Shown here piece after piece: positions 50,058 through 62,254 of a DNA stretch of 64,000 nt (positions are counted from its first letter, which is position 1; each line of letters starts with the position of its first letter). The notes below the pieces were generated by a model. The model was given only the letters and a program-made list of their open reading frames with translations, was not told where the DNA came from and searched no databases. A program made the translations under genes and the position numbers. The stretch comes from Hevea brasiliensis (taxonomy: Eukaryota > Streptophyta > Magnoliopsida > Malpighiales > Euphorbiaceae): assembly GCF_030052815.1 (NCBI RefSeq), contig NC_079505.1:65253899-65317898 (forward strand), written 5' to 3'.

Positions 50058-53000
50058 TGTAACACCCCTATATTTGGTGGTGCATTCTACTGTTCCGATA
50101 ACCAGTGTCTGTCTGGATAACTAGAATGCCTGGAACTACACCTAATGCAAGTGAGGAGATATAAAATAATGAAATACAATAGTGAAAAATACAAGAAAAA
50201 CAAAGAAAAAATAAGAGCAATGAAATGTAACTAAGTTAAACGAGCCAAAAACCATAGCGATGGGTGACCGCACCGGGAAGTTGCGGCGAGGACTGTTGAT
50301 TAGCCTTGGATCACAGAGAACCCAGGAAAATATTTTTAAGACTTAAATAAATATTTATTGAGGTATAATTGACTTAGAAAATGTCAAAGAAAAATGAATA
50401 AAAGTATAAAGAAAAATAAAAAATTGAGAAACCGATAAAAATCGGTGTTACCGACAAATTCGAAATACAACCCGAATAGGGGCATTTTAGTCAATTGACA
50501 CCCCGTGTTTCCTTTTGACCTAAATGTCCATTAAAAATAAATGATATTGAACTTTGAAAATGTCATGAAAACTAAAATTGTGGTATATAATAAAAATACT
50601 GGAAGTTGGTGGCATAAAAACTTTGGATTATTTAAATAATTAAACAAGGTTAGTGCTCCACTAACCATGCTCCACAACCTCATCTTCAACCTCTCACCAT
50701 CCAGCTGAAACTAATCCTCCATGGAACTCCATGGCCACACCTTGAAGTCTTCCATGCATCCATGATCCAAGCTTCTAATGGTTAAGGTTTCTTCATTAAA
50801 AGTGATCACCACACCTTGGGCAGCACTTAGAGAACAAGAAAAAAGGGATTTAGTGGAGTTTTGAGGAAGTCCATAAGAGGTAAGTAACCATTTCTTCATC
50901 CTTTCTTTGTTAAAGCTTGTGTGGGTATTGTGGTGAGTTGATTTATGGAAGAAATGTTGAGGTTTGATGAGTTAGGGTGATGTTCCATTTCGACAGCCAT
51001 GGAAGTTCAACATGTTTAGCTTGTTTTTACATGTAAATGGTAGTTTGAGGTGTTGATTTAAGTGCTTATATGTATAAGAGTGATTTATCATATATAAAGT
51101 TTGAATTGTAAGTTTGAAAAGTTAAAATGGAAGCTTGATGTATATGTATTACTTGGGCAGCCTCATGGTGAAAATTGGTAGTGTTTAAATTTATGAAAAG
51201 TTATTGAATTATGGTAAAAAAAGTGGCAGCATATGTATATGAAATAGTAGTGATAATGTATGTAATTTGGTAGTGGAAATTATATGTATTGGTTAGGAGT
51301 ATTGTGGAAAAATTGTTTAGAATTGAATATTGTAAATTAGGAGTTGTATTTGGTGTATGTAAGGTCATTGTATTCTACCCAAAGTTACTATAATGTAAAC
51401 TAATGAATGGGTATGGTATGGTACAAGTGCAGAATTGTTTGGGAAGTGAAGATATAGTTGGTGAATGTGTGATTGGTTTGGTGTTTGAGAGACATGTAAA
51501 GGGCAGTATGCAAATGAGCCTATAACCCTAAGTGTGTGACTCCGATTGGTATGAGACCAATTGCAGGTGAAACTAGGCACAAAATGTGCCAACTTTCATG
51601 AAGAAAGCCTACCTAAATTCTATCCAGAAAGTGACATGTGAATTGACCAAATCCAGATTAGTGACTTTGCAAACTTGAAAATTGACCATTTGAACAGCAG
51701 TCAGTATTTTGGCCATAACTCACTCAAAACAAGTCCAAATAACCAAAAATTTATACCATGGAAAGCTTAGACATAGAGCTACAACTCTTACGAAGACACC
51801 AAAACCTAAAAATGACCATAAGCAAGTCAAAATGCTTGCACAAGTTCGGGTATAAAAACTGCTAGAATCGGAAATGACCTAAAAATGACCTAAGTTTGCC
51901 ATTTTAGTGCAATCTATCCAGCATTGGTAAAATGACCATAACTTGGTCTAATAAACTCCAAATGACCTAAAATTTGTGGCAAAAGTTCACTAAGACATAG
52001 ACCTGTAAGTTTGTAATTTGGACCAGAACCCGAAAAACGAGAGAACAAGGTCATCCGGCTAGGTCAAAACAGCATACCAAAATTTGATAAATTTCAATAA
52101 AATGCAATACACTTGAAAATGAATTTGGTAACATGTACCAACACTAAAGGACTATAAAATGTGACATATTGGTAACATTAAAATTTATTTCCCTAGAGTG
52201 CATCAAAGGTCAATATTATAGGTTGACTAATGAAAGCAATAGTATTAAATAAATTAATTATTGAACCTTATTGTTAGAGACAATTTAAATGAGTACTGAA
52301 ACACTTTAAATTGTATGTTTCAGTTAGCAAAGACTCAGGGAAGGGGAAGGACACACTGAGTTAAGACCAAGAGGTTACTCTTCAGAGGTTTGTGCACAAC
52401 AGTTATTTCTTTTGAATTTTCTATTGAAATAAATTATGATAATTTGTATGTTATTGCTTAACTTGTGGAAAATTTGTTTGAATGATATTTGATGGATACT
52501 TATTGCTTGAAAAATATTGCAAATGGTTTGAAACCATAGCTATAATGTATATTGATTGAATTCCTCGCTAGCTTGTCTAGTGGGACGAATTGACTTTGAA
52601 TTCCCTCTCTGGCTGAAGTGTTGAGGTGTGTGTCAGTTGAGGATGAATAGGATGAGTACTCATATAATTGCTAGCTAGCTATATTATTCCTCATTAGCCA
52701 TTGGCTTTTTTGGGATGAATTGGACTTTGAAAACATGATTAAGTTGTGTGTGTGTGATTTATTGATATTCATTGAGACATTGTGAAATGGAGGTTAATTC
52801 TTTATGACATTTTCTGTCTTTTGAATTTAACTATGATTTTAAGTATCCACAATTTATATGATTTATGGTTTATGGTTTTAAATTGCATTTTCTTAATGTT
52901 GTGCACCACTGAGATATTGGCTCAGCGATAGCTTTTTCATTACTATCGCAGGCAGACAGACAGACAGAGCAACAGAGTAGGCTGTTTGTGCTACACTTTG

Positions 53001-53570
53001 GGATTCTTCTAGGTATATTGAGTATACCACCTTTTTTATAGTTTTTGTTGTAATGTATGCGACTGTATGTATATATATATTGTACTTGGTCTTGAGAAGT
53101 TGTAAACTAAAGTTGTAATATATTTACTTCTTATCTCAGCTTTTTAACTACTCAGTCATTTTGTAGTCTATCTTCGGAAATATTGAAAATTGATGTTGAA
53201 TTGAGTTTGAAAAATGTTGAGAAAATTGATTTTTGTTGAGCCATACTAGAGTTTGGGATTGAACAAATATATTGGAAGTGCTTTTTACTACAGGTTTTTA
53301 AAGAACTGTTTTATTGAAAATACAGATGACACTCTGCCAAAATTTTTACAGAAATTACTAATACTTTATATTTGTTATTTGGGTTCACTTTAGTTTTAAA
53401 AAAAAAAAAAATTTAACACCTGTTAAAAGTGCTACCACTGTAAAAAGAAATAAGAAAATATTTAAAATCCCTTGTAGTGTATTTAATGGGCTATCAGCAG
53501 ACGAAGTTTGGTAATTCATTAGGTATACTACGGGATCATGTTATGCCTTACGGAGGGATATGGTGTGACA
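50058..53570 (+). repeat. 5' LTR of gypsy family-2 element
   Basis: The LTR is 3513 bp, begins TGTAACACCCC and ends TGGTGTGACA. The two LTRs of this element align throughout with scattered, mostly transition, differences. Short ORFs inside it have no support. Confidence 0.95.
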
Positions 53571-53578
53571 TGTTTTTA

Positions 53579-53590
53579 TGGTATCAGAGC
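53579..53590 (+). other. Primer-binding site of gypsy family-2 element
   Basis: TGGTATCAGAGC lies 8 bp after the 5' LTR. It is the same 12-mer as in the two copia elements. Confidence 0.88.
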
Positions 53591-53758
53591 TAGTTTTTAA
53601 ATTCTATTTTCACCTTTAATTTGAATATTCTTTCTTCATAGTACAACTGCTCAATGTCATGGTTTGATACATACAGCACATTACATTATAAATATGCACA
53701 AACAGGAGGAAACTCCTTGTGTTATTTGTTCAGGAGGTGTAATATCCTCTAATTGACT

Positions 53759-56700
53759 ATGGAAGATGGGGACCGTTCAGTCGATCAATCAATAGAGGCT
53801 GAGGTACAAGGGGAAGCCCCAGCCCTTCATAATGTGAGTGGATCAGCCACACCAGCTCCCTCAATATCGTAATTCCCTACTCAGTTTGCTCAGCTGATGG
53901 CTACAATATTCCAACAGATGGCTAGTAACATGCCTACTCAAGCCCCACTGCAGACACCAATGGTACAACCACAGCCTTTAGCTAGGCAGTATGACAAGCT
54001 GATTAAATACGGGGCTACTAAGTTCAAGGGGATAGTAGATCCACTAAAGGCAGAACAATGGTTGGAAGGAATGGATAGGGTGTTCAAGAAACTACACTGC
54101 ATAGAAAAGCTAAGATTTGAGTATTCGGTGTCACTACTACAGGGGGATGCATATGACTAGTGGAAAACAATTCCCCATAGTTTAGTGGAACCTCCAGTAC
54201 TAACCTGGGATGACTTTTTGCGGGAGTTCAGACAAAAATATATCCCAGATGCCTATGTGGACCAGAAGTTACAGGAGTTCTTAAGTCTGAAACAGGGAAG
54301 TAGATCAGTGGTAGAATATGAAAGGGAATTTTTCTGCCTGAGCCACTATGTAGGAAGTCTCCTTTTTACCAGCAGGGAAAGATGTAAGAGGTTTGAAACC
54401 GGCTTGAAGCCTAGTCTCAGACTACAAGTGGTTGGATTCAAACACTCTGAGCTTATTTCTCAAGCACTTGAATTAGAAAGAATTGAGTTAGAATTGGCCC
54501 CAAAGAAAAAGAAATCAGAGAAGACAAAAAAAGAGAAGGAGGGGAAGTCAGTAGATTAGAGTTCCAGTGGTCCTACTGGGAAGAGAAAAAACTTTGGGGG
54601 AAACAACAGGAGTGGTAAAAAGTCTGGTAGGGGAAGATTTTCAGGATAGAGACCTCTTCCATCTGGTCAGCAGACTACCAGAAGTTCCTACCCTCCTCGT
54701 CAATGTGAAACTTGTGGAAGAAATCATGGTGGGGTATGCTATAAGGCCACAGGAGCCTGTTATAACTGTGGAGGCATAGGACACTTTGCTAAAGACTGCA
54801 CCAGTGCCCGTAGAGTTGGGCCACCTCCTACTACTGCAGAAGGGTCAGTTCAGAATCCTACCGCCAGAGGTTCACAACCACCTAGCAGAGGTAGAGGCAG
54901 GGGTAGAGGTAGTCCAGCAAGCAGCCAAGGCACAGTGAATCAGTCAGAGCAAGGTAGTGCTTCAGTTAGAGTCTACGCAATGAGACAGAGAGAAGAGGCT
55001 GAGACATCTGATATTGTGGCTGGTACCTTCTCAACTTTTAATCAAAATGTGTTTGTGTTATTTGATTCGGGTTCTATTCACTCATATGTGAGTGCTAGCA
55101 TCATTGATTGCATTGTTGTTCCATGTACAAAAATGAACTTTAAGGCGCTAGTAACAAGTCCACTAGGACAAGAGGTCAGGGTCAATAGAATGTATAGGGA
55201 TTGTCCTTTAGTGATCCAAGGACATACTTTTCTGTCTGATCTCATTGAAATTCCCTTCAGAGATTATGATATCATCTTGGGCATGGATTGGTTAGCCAGG
55301 CATCACGCCATAATTGACTGTAGACTAAAGACAGTCACTTTTGGTCTCTCTCAGTACAGTGATGTCGTAGTACATGGGGAGAGGCAGCTATTGCCATCAA
55401 ACATCATTTCGGCTACACTAGCTAGAAAAATGATCAGAAAGGGGTGAGAAGCATACTTGGCACATGTGGTAGACACCCAAGTGGGGAGCCCAACATTGAG
55501 GTACATCCCTACAGTAAATGACTTTCCAGATGTGTTTCCTGATGAATTGCCAAGAAGTTTGAGATTAATATTATGCCTGGTGTAGATCCAATCTCCATAA
55601 CACCATATAGAATGGCACCAGCAGAATTGAAGGAGTTGAAGGTACAGTTACAAGAACTACTTGAAAAGGGTTTCATCCGCCCTAGTGTGTCACCTTGGGG
55701 AGCGCCATTATTATTTGTTAAGAAGAAAGATGGCACTCTTCGCTTATGTGTTGACTATCAGCAGTTGAATAAGGTGACAATAAAGAACAGATATCCATTG
55801 CCTCACATTGATGATCTGTTTGATCAGTTGAAGGGTGCAGCTGTGTTCTCCAAAATTGATTTGCGATCTGGTTATTATCAGTTGAAAGTGCAAGAGCAGA
55901 GTATTCAAAACTTTGCTTTCAGAACTCGATATGGCCACTATGAGTTTCTGGTAATGCCATTCAGGTTAACTAATGCTCCAGCTGCTTTTGTGGATCTGAT
56001 GAACACTATCTTCAAACCATATCTCGACTAGTTTGTGGTGGTGTTTATTGATGATATTTTGATATATTCGAGGAATGCAGAGGAGCATGATAGACATCTG
56101 CAAATTGTGCTACAGACTTTGAGGGAGAAACAACTATACGCCAAATTGTCGAAATGTGAATTTTGGCTGAAAGAAATCTCTTTCTTGGGACATGTTGTGT
56201 TAGCTGAAGGGATCAAGATAGATTCCAGCAAGGTAGAAGCTATCCTTAATTGGAAGCCACCCAGGAATATCACCGAAATTCGTAGTTTTTTGGGTTTAGC
56301 TGGATACTTCCGCCGATTTGTGAAAGGGTTTTCTATGTTGGCTTCTCCACTGACTAAGCTGCTTCGGAAAGATGTAAAATTTCAGTGGACAGATAAATGC
56401 AAGTAGAGTTTTGATGAGTTGAAGAGGTGTTTGACTGAAGCTCCAGTCCTTACTTTACCTACACCGGGTAAAGAATACACAGTTTATAGTGATGCTTCTC
56501 ATAATAGGTTAGGCTATTTACTGATACAAGATCGAAATGTCATTGCTTATGCATCACGCCAGCTGAAACAGCACGAGAGGAACTATCCGACACATGACTT
56601 GGAGCTAGCAGCTATTGTATTTGCTCTTAAGATCTAAAGACATTACTTATATGGGGAGAAGTGTTATATCTACACAGATCACAAGAGTTTGAAGTATTTG

Positions 56701-58376
56701 GGCACTTAGAAAGAATTGAACTTGAGACAGAGGAGATGGTTAGAACTAATTAAAGACTATGATTGCTTAATAGACTATCAGCCAGGGAAAGCAAATGTGG
56801 TGGCTGATGCCTTAAGTAGATAGACTATGGCAAGTCTCAGAGTTTCTCCTTTGTCCATGGTACATGAGTTAAAAGCACAGCATGCCAGTTTGGAGATTGA
56901 TGATGAGGGACAGACAGTAGTTGCATGGCATGTACAGCCAGTGTTGATTAATCAGATCAGAATGGCTGCTCAGAATGATGAAAAATATCAGAAGCTACTG
57001 AAAGAAGTCCAGCAGGATAAGAAACCTGAATTCTCTATGAGAGATTATGGGTTATTGCTACATCAGGGCAGAATGTGCATTCCTAATGATGTGGAATTGA
57101 GACAGATCATTATGAAGGAAGCACATGAGTCTCCTTTTGGTATGCACCCTGGTGGAACTAAAATGTACAGAGGGCTAAAAGAGCATTACTGGTGAATGGG
57201 TATAAAAAGAGATGTAGCTGATTTTGTCTCCAAATGCTTAACTTGTCAGCAAGTTAAGGCAAAACATCAAGTACCAGCTGGTTTGTTACATCCATTGCCA
57301 GTACCAGAGTGGAAATGGTAACAGATAACTATGAATTTTGTTATGGGACTTCCGATGACACAGAATAGTCATGATGCATTATGGGTTATAGTTGACAGAC
57401 TGACCAAGTCTGCTCACTCTCTGCTAGTCCGAATGGACTATAACCTGGAAAGATTGGCCAAATTGTACATAGATGAGATTGTAAGGCTGCATGGAGTGCC
57501 AGTATCGATTGTATTAGATAGAGATCCTAGGTTTACTTCTAGATTCTGGGGTAGTCTTCAGAGAGCCCTAGGAACTAGATTGAACTTCAGCACGACATTC
57601 CACCCACAGATAGATGGCTAGTCTGAGAGGATAATTCAGATCTTGGAGGATATGCTACGAGCTTGTGTGATTGAGTTTGAAGGTAGTTGTGATGCACACT
57701 TGCCTTTGATTGAGTTTGCTTATAACAACAGCTATCAATCAAGCATTGGGATATGCCCCCATATGAAGCTTTGTATGGCAGAAAGTGCAGAACTCCCCTG
57801 TGTTGGGATGAAGTAGGTGAAAGAAAAATGATTGGCCTAGAAATTATTTAGCAGACAAAGGAAAAGATCAGATTAATAAGAGATCGACTCAAGGCTGCAT
57901 CAGACCGTCAGAAGTCCTATATTGATTTGAAAAGAAGAGATATTGAATATGCAGTGGGTGATAAGGTATTCCTCAAAGTTTCTCCTTGGAAGAGGATTAT
58001 GAGATTTGGCAGAAAGGGGAAATTGAGTCCTCGTTTTATCGGACCATATGAGATTCTGGAAAGAGTGGGTCCTTTGGCATATCGGTTGGCATTACCTCCA
58101 GAACTAGAAAGAATATACAGTGTCTTCCATGTGTCCATGTTAAGGAGGTACAGATCTGACCCATCTCATGTTCTATCAGTTGAAGAGATTGAGGTAAATC
58201 CACACCTCTCATATGAGGAAGAACCCATAGAAATTCTAGCATATGAGGTGAAGCAGCTGAGGAATAAGCAGATATCCCTGGTTAAAGTGCTGTAGAACCA
58301 TCATTCAGGCCAGGAAGCTACTTGGGAATGTGAAGAGGACATGAGGAGACAGCACCCACAGTTGTTCAGAGACTAA
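53759..58376 (+). pseudogene. gag-pol: Gypsy family-2 gag-pol, broken
   Basis: The ATG at 53759 starts GAG. The zinc knuckle CYNCGGIGHFAKDC is at about 54759-54800 after a basic KKKKSEKTKKEK stretch. Protease DSGS is at about 55064, RT runs 55573-56400 with [10 protein letters not shown] at about 56044, RNase H starts near 56470 (YSDASHN), and the integrase zinc region is near 57110-57250. The DDE core extends to 57660, the GPYEI block and chromo-like tail (EATWECEEDMRRQ) follow, and the stop TAA is at 58374. About 15 in-frame stops and two shifts break it: a small deletion near 55553 between protease and RT, and a 2-bp insertion near 57748. At seven of the stops the gypsy-1 copy encodes Gln or Trp. 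Normal length would be about 1,540 codons, so little is missing. Confidence 0.93.
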
Positions 58377-58409
58377 AACCAGGTAAAATTTCAAGACGAA
58401 ATTTGTTTT

Positions 58410-58423
58410 AAGGGGGGGAGAAT
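58410..58423 (+). other. Polypurine tract of gypsy family-2 element
   Basis: AAGGGGGGGAGAAT directly precedes the 3' LTR. Confidence 0.85.
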
Positions 58424-61400
58424 TGTAACACCCCTATATTTGGTGGTGCATTCTACTGTTCCGATGACCAGTGTCTGTCCGGACAGCTAGAATGCCTGGA
58501 ACTACACTTAAATGTTAGTGAGGAGATATAAAATAATGAAATACAATAGAAGAAAATACAAGAAAAACAAAGAAAAAATAAGAGCAATGAAATGTAACTA
58601 AGTTAAACGAGCCAAAAACCGTAGCGATGGGTGACCGCATCGGGAAATTACGGCGAGGATCGTTGACTAGCCCTAGACCGCTGGGAACCCTGAAAAATAT
58701 TTTTAAGACTTAAATAAACATTTATTGAGGTATAATTGACTTAGAAAATGTCAAAAAAAAATAATAAATTAGTACAAAGAAAAACGAAAAATTGAGAAAC
58801 CGACAAAAATCGGTATTACCGAAAAATTCAAAATACAACCCGAATAGGGGCATTTTGGTCAATTGACACCCCAAGTTGTCTTTGGCCTAAATGTCCATTA
58901 AAAATAAATAATATTGAACTTTGAAAATATCATAAAAACTAAAATTGTAGTATATAATAAAAATAGTGGAAGTTGGTTGCATATTTGCAAAACTAAGAAA
59001 CTTTGGATTATTTAAATAATTAAATAAGGTTAGTGCTCCACTAACCATGCTTAAGTGGCCATGCATAAGCCTTCTTGGACAGAAAACAACCTCATCTTCA
59101 ACCTCTCACCATCCAGCCGAAACTAATTCTCCATGGAACTCCATGGTTGTACCTTGAAGTCCTCCATGCATCCATGATCCAAGCTTCCAATGGTTAAGGT
59201 TTCTTCATTAAAAGTGATCACCACACCTTGGGCAACACTTAGGGAACAAGAAAGAAGGGATTTAGTGGAGTTTTAAGGAAGTCCATAAGATGTAAGTAAC
59301 CATTTCTTCATCCTTTCTTTGTTAAAGCTTGTGTGGGTGTTGTGGTGAGTTGATTTATGGAAGAAATGTTGAGGTTTGATGAGTTAGGGGGATGTTCGAT
59401 TTCGACAGCCATGGAAGTTCAATATGTTTAGCTTGTTTTTACATGTAAATGGTAGTTTGAGGTGTTGATTTAAGTGCTTATATATATAGGAGTGATTTAC
59501 CATGTATAAAGTTTGAATTGTAAGTTTGAAAAGTTAAAATGGAAGCTTGATGTATATGTATTACTTGGGCAGCCTCATGGTGAAAATTGGTAGTGTTTAA
59601 ATTCTTGAAAAGTTATTGAATTATGGTACAAAAAGTGGTAGCATATATATATGAAATAGTAGTGATAATGTATGTAATTTGGTAGTGGAAATTATATGTT
59701 TTGGTTAGGAGTATTATGTGGAAAACTTGTTTAGAATTGAATATTGTAAATTAGGAGTTATATTTGGTGTATGTAAGGTCATTGTATTCTGCCCAAAGTT
59801 ACTATAATGTATAATGTAAACAAATGAATAGATATGGTATGGTACAAGTGCAGAATTATTTGGGAAGTGAAGATATAGTTGGTGAATGTGTGATTGGTTT
59901 GGTGTTTAAGAGACTTGTAAAGGGTAGTATGCAAATGAGCCTATAAACCTAAGTGTGTGACTCCAATTTGTTGGAGGCCAATTGGGGGTAAAACTAGGCA
60001 CAAAATGTGCCAACTTTCATGAAGAAATCCTACCTAAATTCTACCCAGAAAGTGACATGAGAATTGACCAAATCCGGATTAGTGACTTTGCAAACCTGAA
60101 AATTGACTATTTGAACAGCAGTTAGTATTTTGGTCGTAACTCTCTCAAAACAAGTCCAAATGACCTAATATTTATACCATAGAAAGATAAGACATAGAGC
60201 TACAACTCTAATGAAGACACCAAAACCCAGAAATGACCATAAGTAAGTCAAAATACTTACACAAGTTCGGATATAAAAACTACCAGAATCGGAAATGACC
60301 TAAAAATGACCTAAGTTTTTCATTTTAGTACAATCTGTCCAGCATTGGTAAAATGACCATAACTTGGTCTAATAAACTCCAAATGACCTAAACATTGTGG
60401 CAAAAGTTCACTAAGACATAGACCTACAAGTTTGTAATTCGGACCAGAACCCGAAAACTGAGGGAACTAGGTCATCCGGCTAGGTGAATACAACATACCA
60501 AAATTCGATAAATTGCAATAAAATGCAATACACTTGAAAATGAATTTGGTAACATGTACCAACACTAAAGGACTATAAAATGTGACATATTGGTAACATT
60601 AAAATTTATTCCCCTAGAGTGCAACAAATGTCAACATTATAGGTTGACTAATAAAAGCAATAGTATTAAATAAATTAATTATTGAACTTTATTGTTAAAG
60701 ACAATTTAAATGAGTACTGAAACACTTTAAATTGTGTGTTTTAGTTAGCAAAGACTCAGGGAAGGGGAAGGAAACACTGAGTCAAGGCCAAGAGGTTACT
60801 CTTCAGAGGTTTGTGCACAACAGTTATTTCTTTTGAATTTTCAATTGAAATAAATTATGATAATTTGTATGTTATTGCTTAAATTGTGAAAAATTTGTTT
60901 GAATGATATTTGATGGATACTTATTGCTTGAAAAATATTGCAAATGGTTTAAAACCACAGCTATCATTTATATTGATTGAATTCCTCGCTAGCTTGTCTA
61001 GTGGGACGAATTGACTTTGAATTCCCTCTCTGGCTGAAGTGTTGAGGTGTGTGTCAGTTGAGGACGAATAGGATGAGTACTCATATAATTACTAACTAGC
61101 TATGTTATTCCTCATTAGCCATTGGCTTTTAGGACGAATTGGATTTTGGAAACATGATTAAGTTGTGTGTGATTTATTGATATTCATTTAGATATTGTGA
61201 AATGGAGTTTAATTCTTTATGACATTTTCTATCTTTTAAATTTAATTATAATTTTAAGTATTCACAGTTTATATGATTTATGGTTTATGGTTTTAAATTG
61301 CATTTTCTTAATATTGTGCACCACTGAGACATTGGCTCGTGATAGCTTTTATTCTTTGTCGCGGTAGGCATGACAGACAGTAGAGTGATGCTTGTGCTAC

Positions 61401-61987
61401 ACTTTGGGATTCTTCCAGGTATATTGAGTATACCACCTTTTTTGTAGTTTTTTTTTGTAATGTATGCGACTGTATGTATATATATATATATATATATATA
61501 TTATACTTGGTCTTGAGCAATTGTAAACTAAAGTTGTAATATATTTATTTCTTATCTCAGCTTTTTAACTACTCAGTCATTTTGTAGTCTATCTTTGGAA
61601 ATCTTGAAAATTGATGTTGAATTGAGTTTGACAAATGTTGAGAAAATTGATTTGTGTTGAGCCATACTGGAGTTTGGGATTGAACAAATATATTGAAATT
61701 GTTTTTTACAGGTTTTTGAAGAACTGTTTTATTCAAAATACAGATGGCACTCTGTCAAAATTTTTATAGAAATTACTGATACTTCGTATTTGTTATTTGG
61801 GTTCACTACAGTTAAAAACAAAAAAAATTTAATGCTTGTCAAAAGTGCTCACAACTGTAGAAAGAAATAAGAAAATGTTTAAAATCCCTTGTAGTGTATT
61901 TAATGGGTTATCAGTAGACGAAGTTTGATAATTCATTAGGTATACTACGAGATCATGTTATGCCTTACGGAGGGGTAGGGTGTGACA
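58424..61987 (+). repeat. 3' LTR of gypsy family-2 element
   Basis: The LTR is 3564 bp, begins TGTAACACCCC and ends GTGTGACA. It is slightly longer than the 5' LTR, partly through a TA run at 61479-61502 and a short insertion near 59060 (CATGCATAAGCC region) absent from the 5' LTR. Confidence 0.95.
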
Positions 61988-62254
61988 CATGACTACAATC
62001 TTTCTAGATAAGTCATGTCCTTATTGTGAAGTATCCTCGATTGTGAACCAATTTATGATACTTTGTGCTAGAAATACTGTCACTCATATTCTTAACAACT
62101 TAAGAATAGAATTTCTAACAAAATATCAATGGACCTTTTCTATTACACATAAATATGTTATGTAAATGGAAAAGTGAAAATGCGTTTTTATTAATAAAAT
62201 ATGTACAAGATACATACTAAATGATAAGCTCTAGGGCATACTACTAACACAAGC

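Larger units (their letters stand above)
50058..61987 (+). mobile_element. Full-length gypsy family-2 element (chromodomain type)
   Basis: The 11,930-bp element has LTRs at 50058-53570 and 58424-61987, PBS TGGTATCAGAGC (53579-53590), gag-pol at 53759-58376 and polypurine tract AAGGGGGGGAG before the 3' LTR. The perfect TSD is CATGA (50053-50057 / 61988-61992). Domain order GAG-PR-RT-RNase H-IN with a C-terminal chromo-like tail places it in Ty3/gypsy, near Tekay/Del. It sits in U3 of the copia B 5' LTR, in the opposite orientation to copia B. Confidence 0.96.
37213..62249 (-). mobile_element. Copia element B, inserted in LINE ORF1
   Basis: This is a second member of the copia A family, on the minus strand. 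It is flanked by a perfect 5-bp TSD CAAGC (37208-37212 / 62250-62254). The 3' LTR is 37213-43093, gag-pol 46635-43108, PBS 48201-48212 and the 5' LTR 48215-62249. Each LTR carries one gypsy family-2 insertion; without them the element is about 9.2 kb, slightly shorter than copia A. It lacks the protease domain and has a 3' LTR with two deletions. Confidence 0.96.
48215..62249 (-). repeat. 5' LTR of copia B, split by gypsy family-2 element
   Basis: Net length is about 2.1 kb: 48215-50057 and 61988-62249 are the two parts. The TATA region near 48780 reads TTATAAAAG on the minus strand. The outer end ACTACTAACA is followed by TSD CAAGC. Confidence 0.94.

Noticed and set aside
50711..50899. Minus-strand ORF inside the gypsy-2 5' LTR
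   Set aside because: The equivalent stretch in the 3' LTR (about 59130-59290) differs by substitutions and indels that do not preserve the frame.
5232..62249. Copia A and copia B as one segmental duplication
   Set aside because: They have opposite orientation, different flanks, different nested insertions, and copia B has its own perfect TSD. Independent insertions explain them better.
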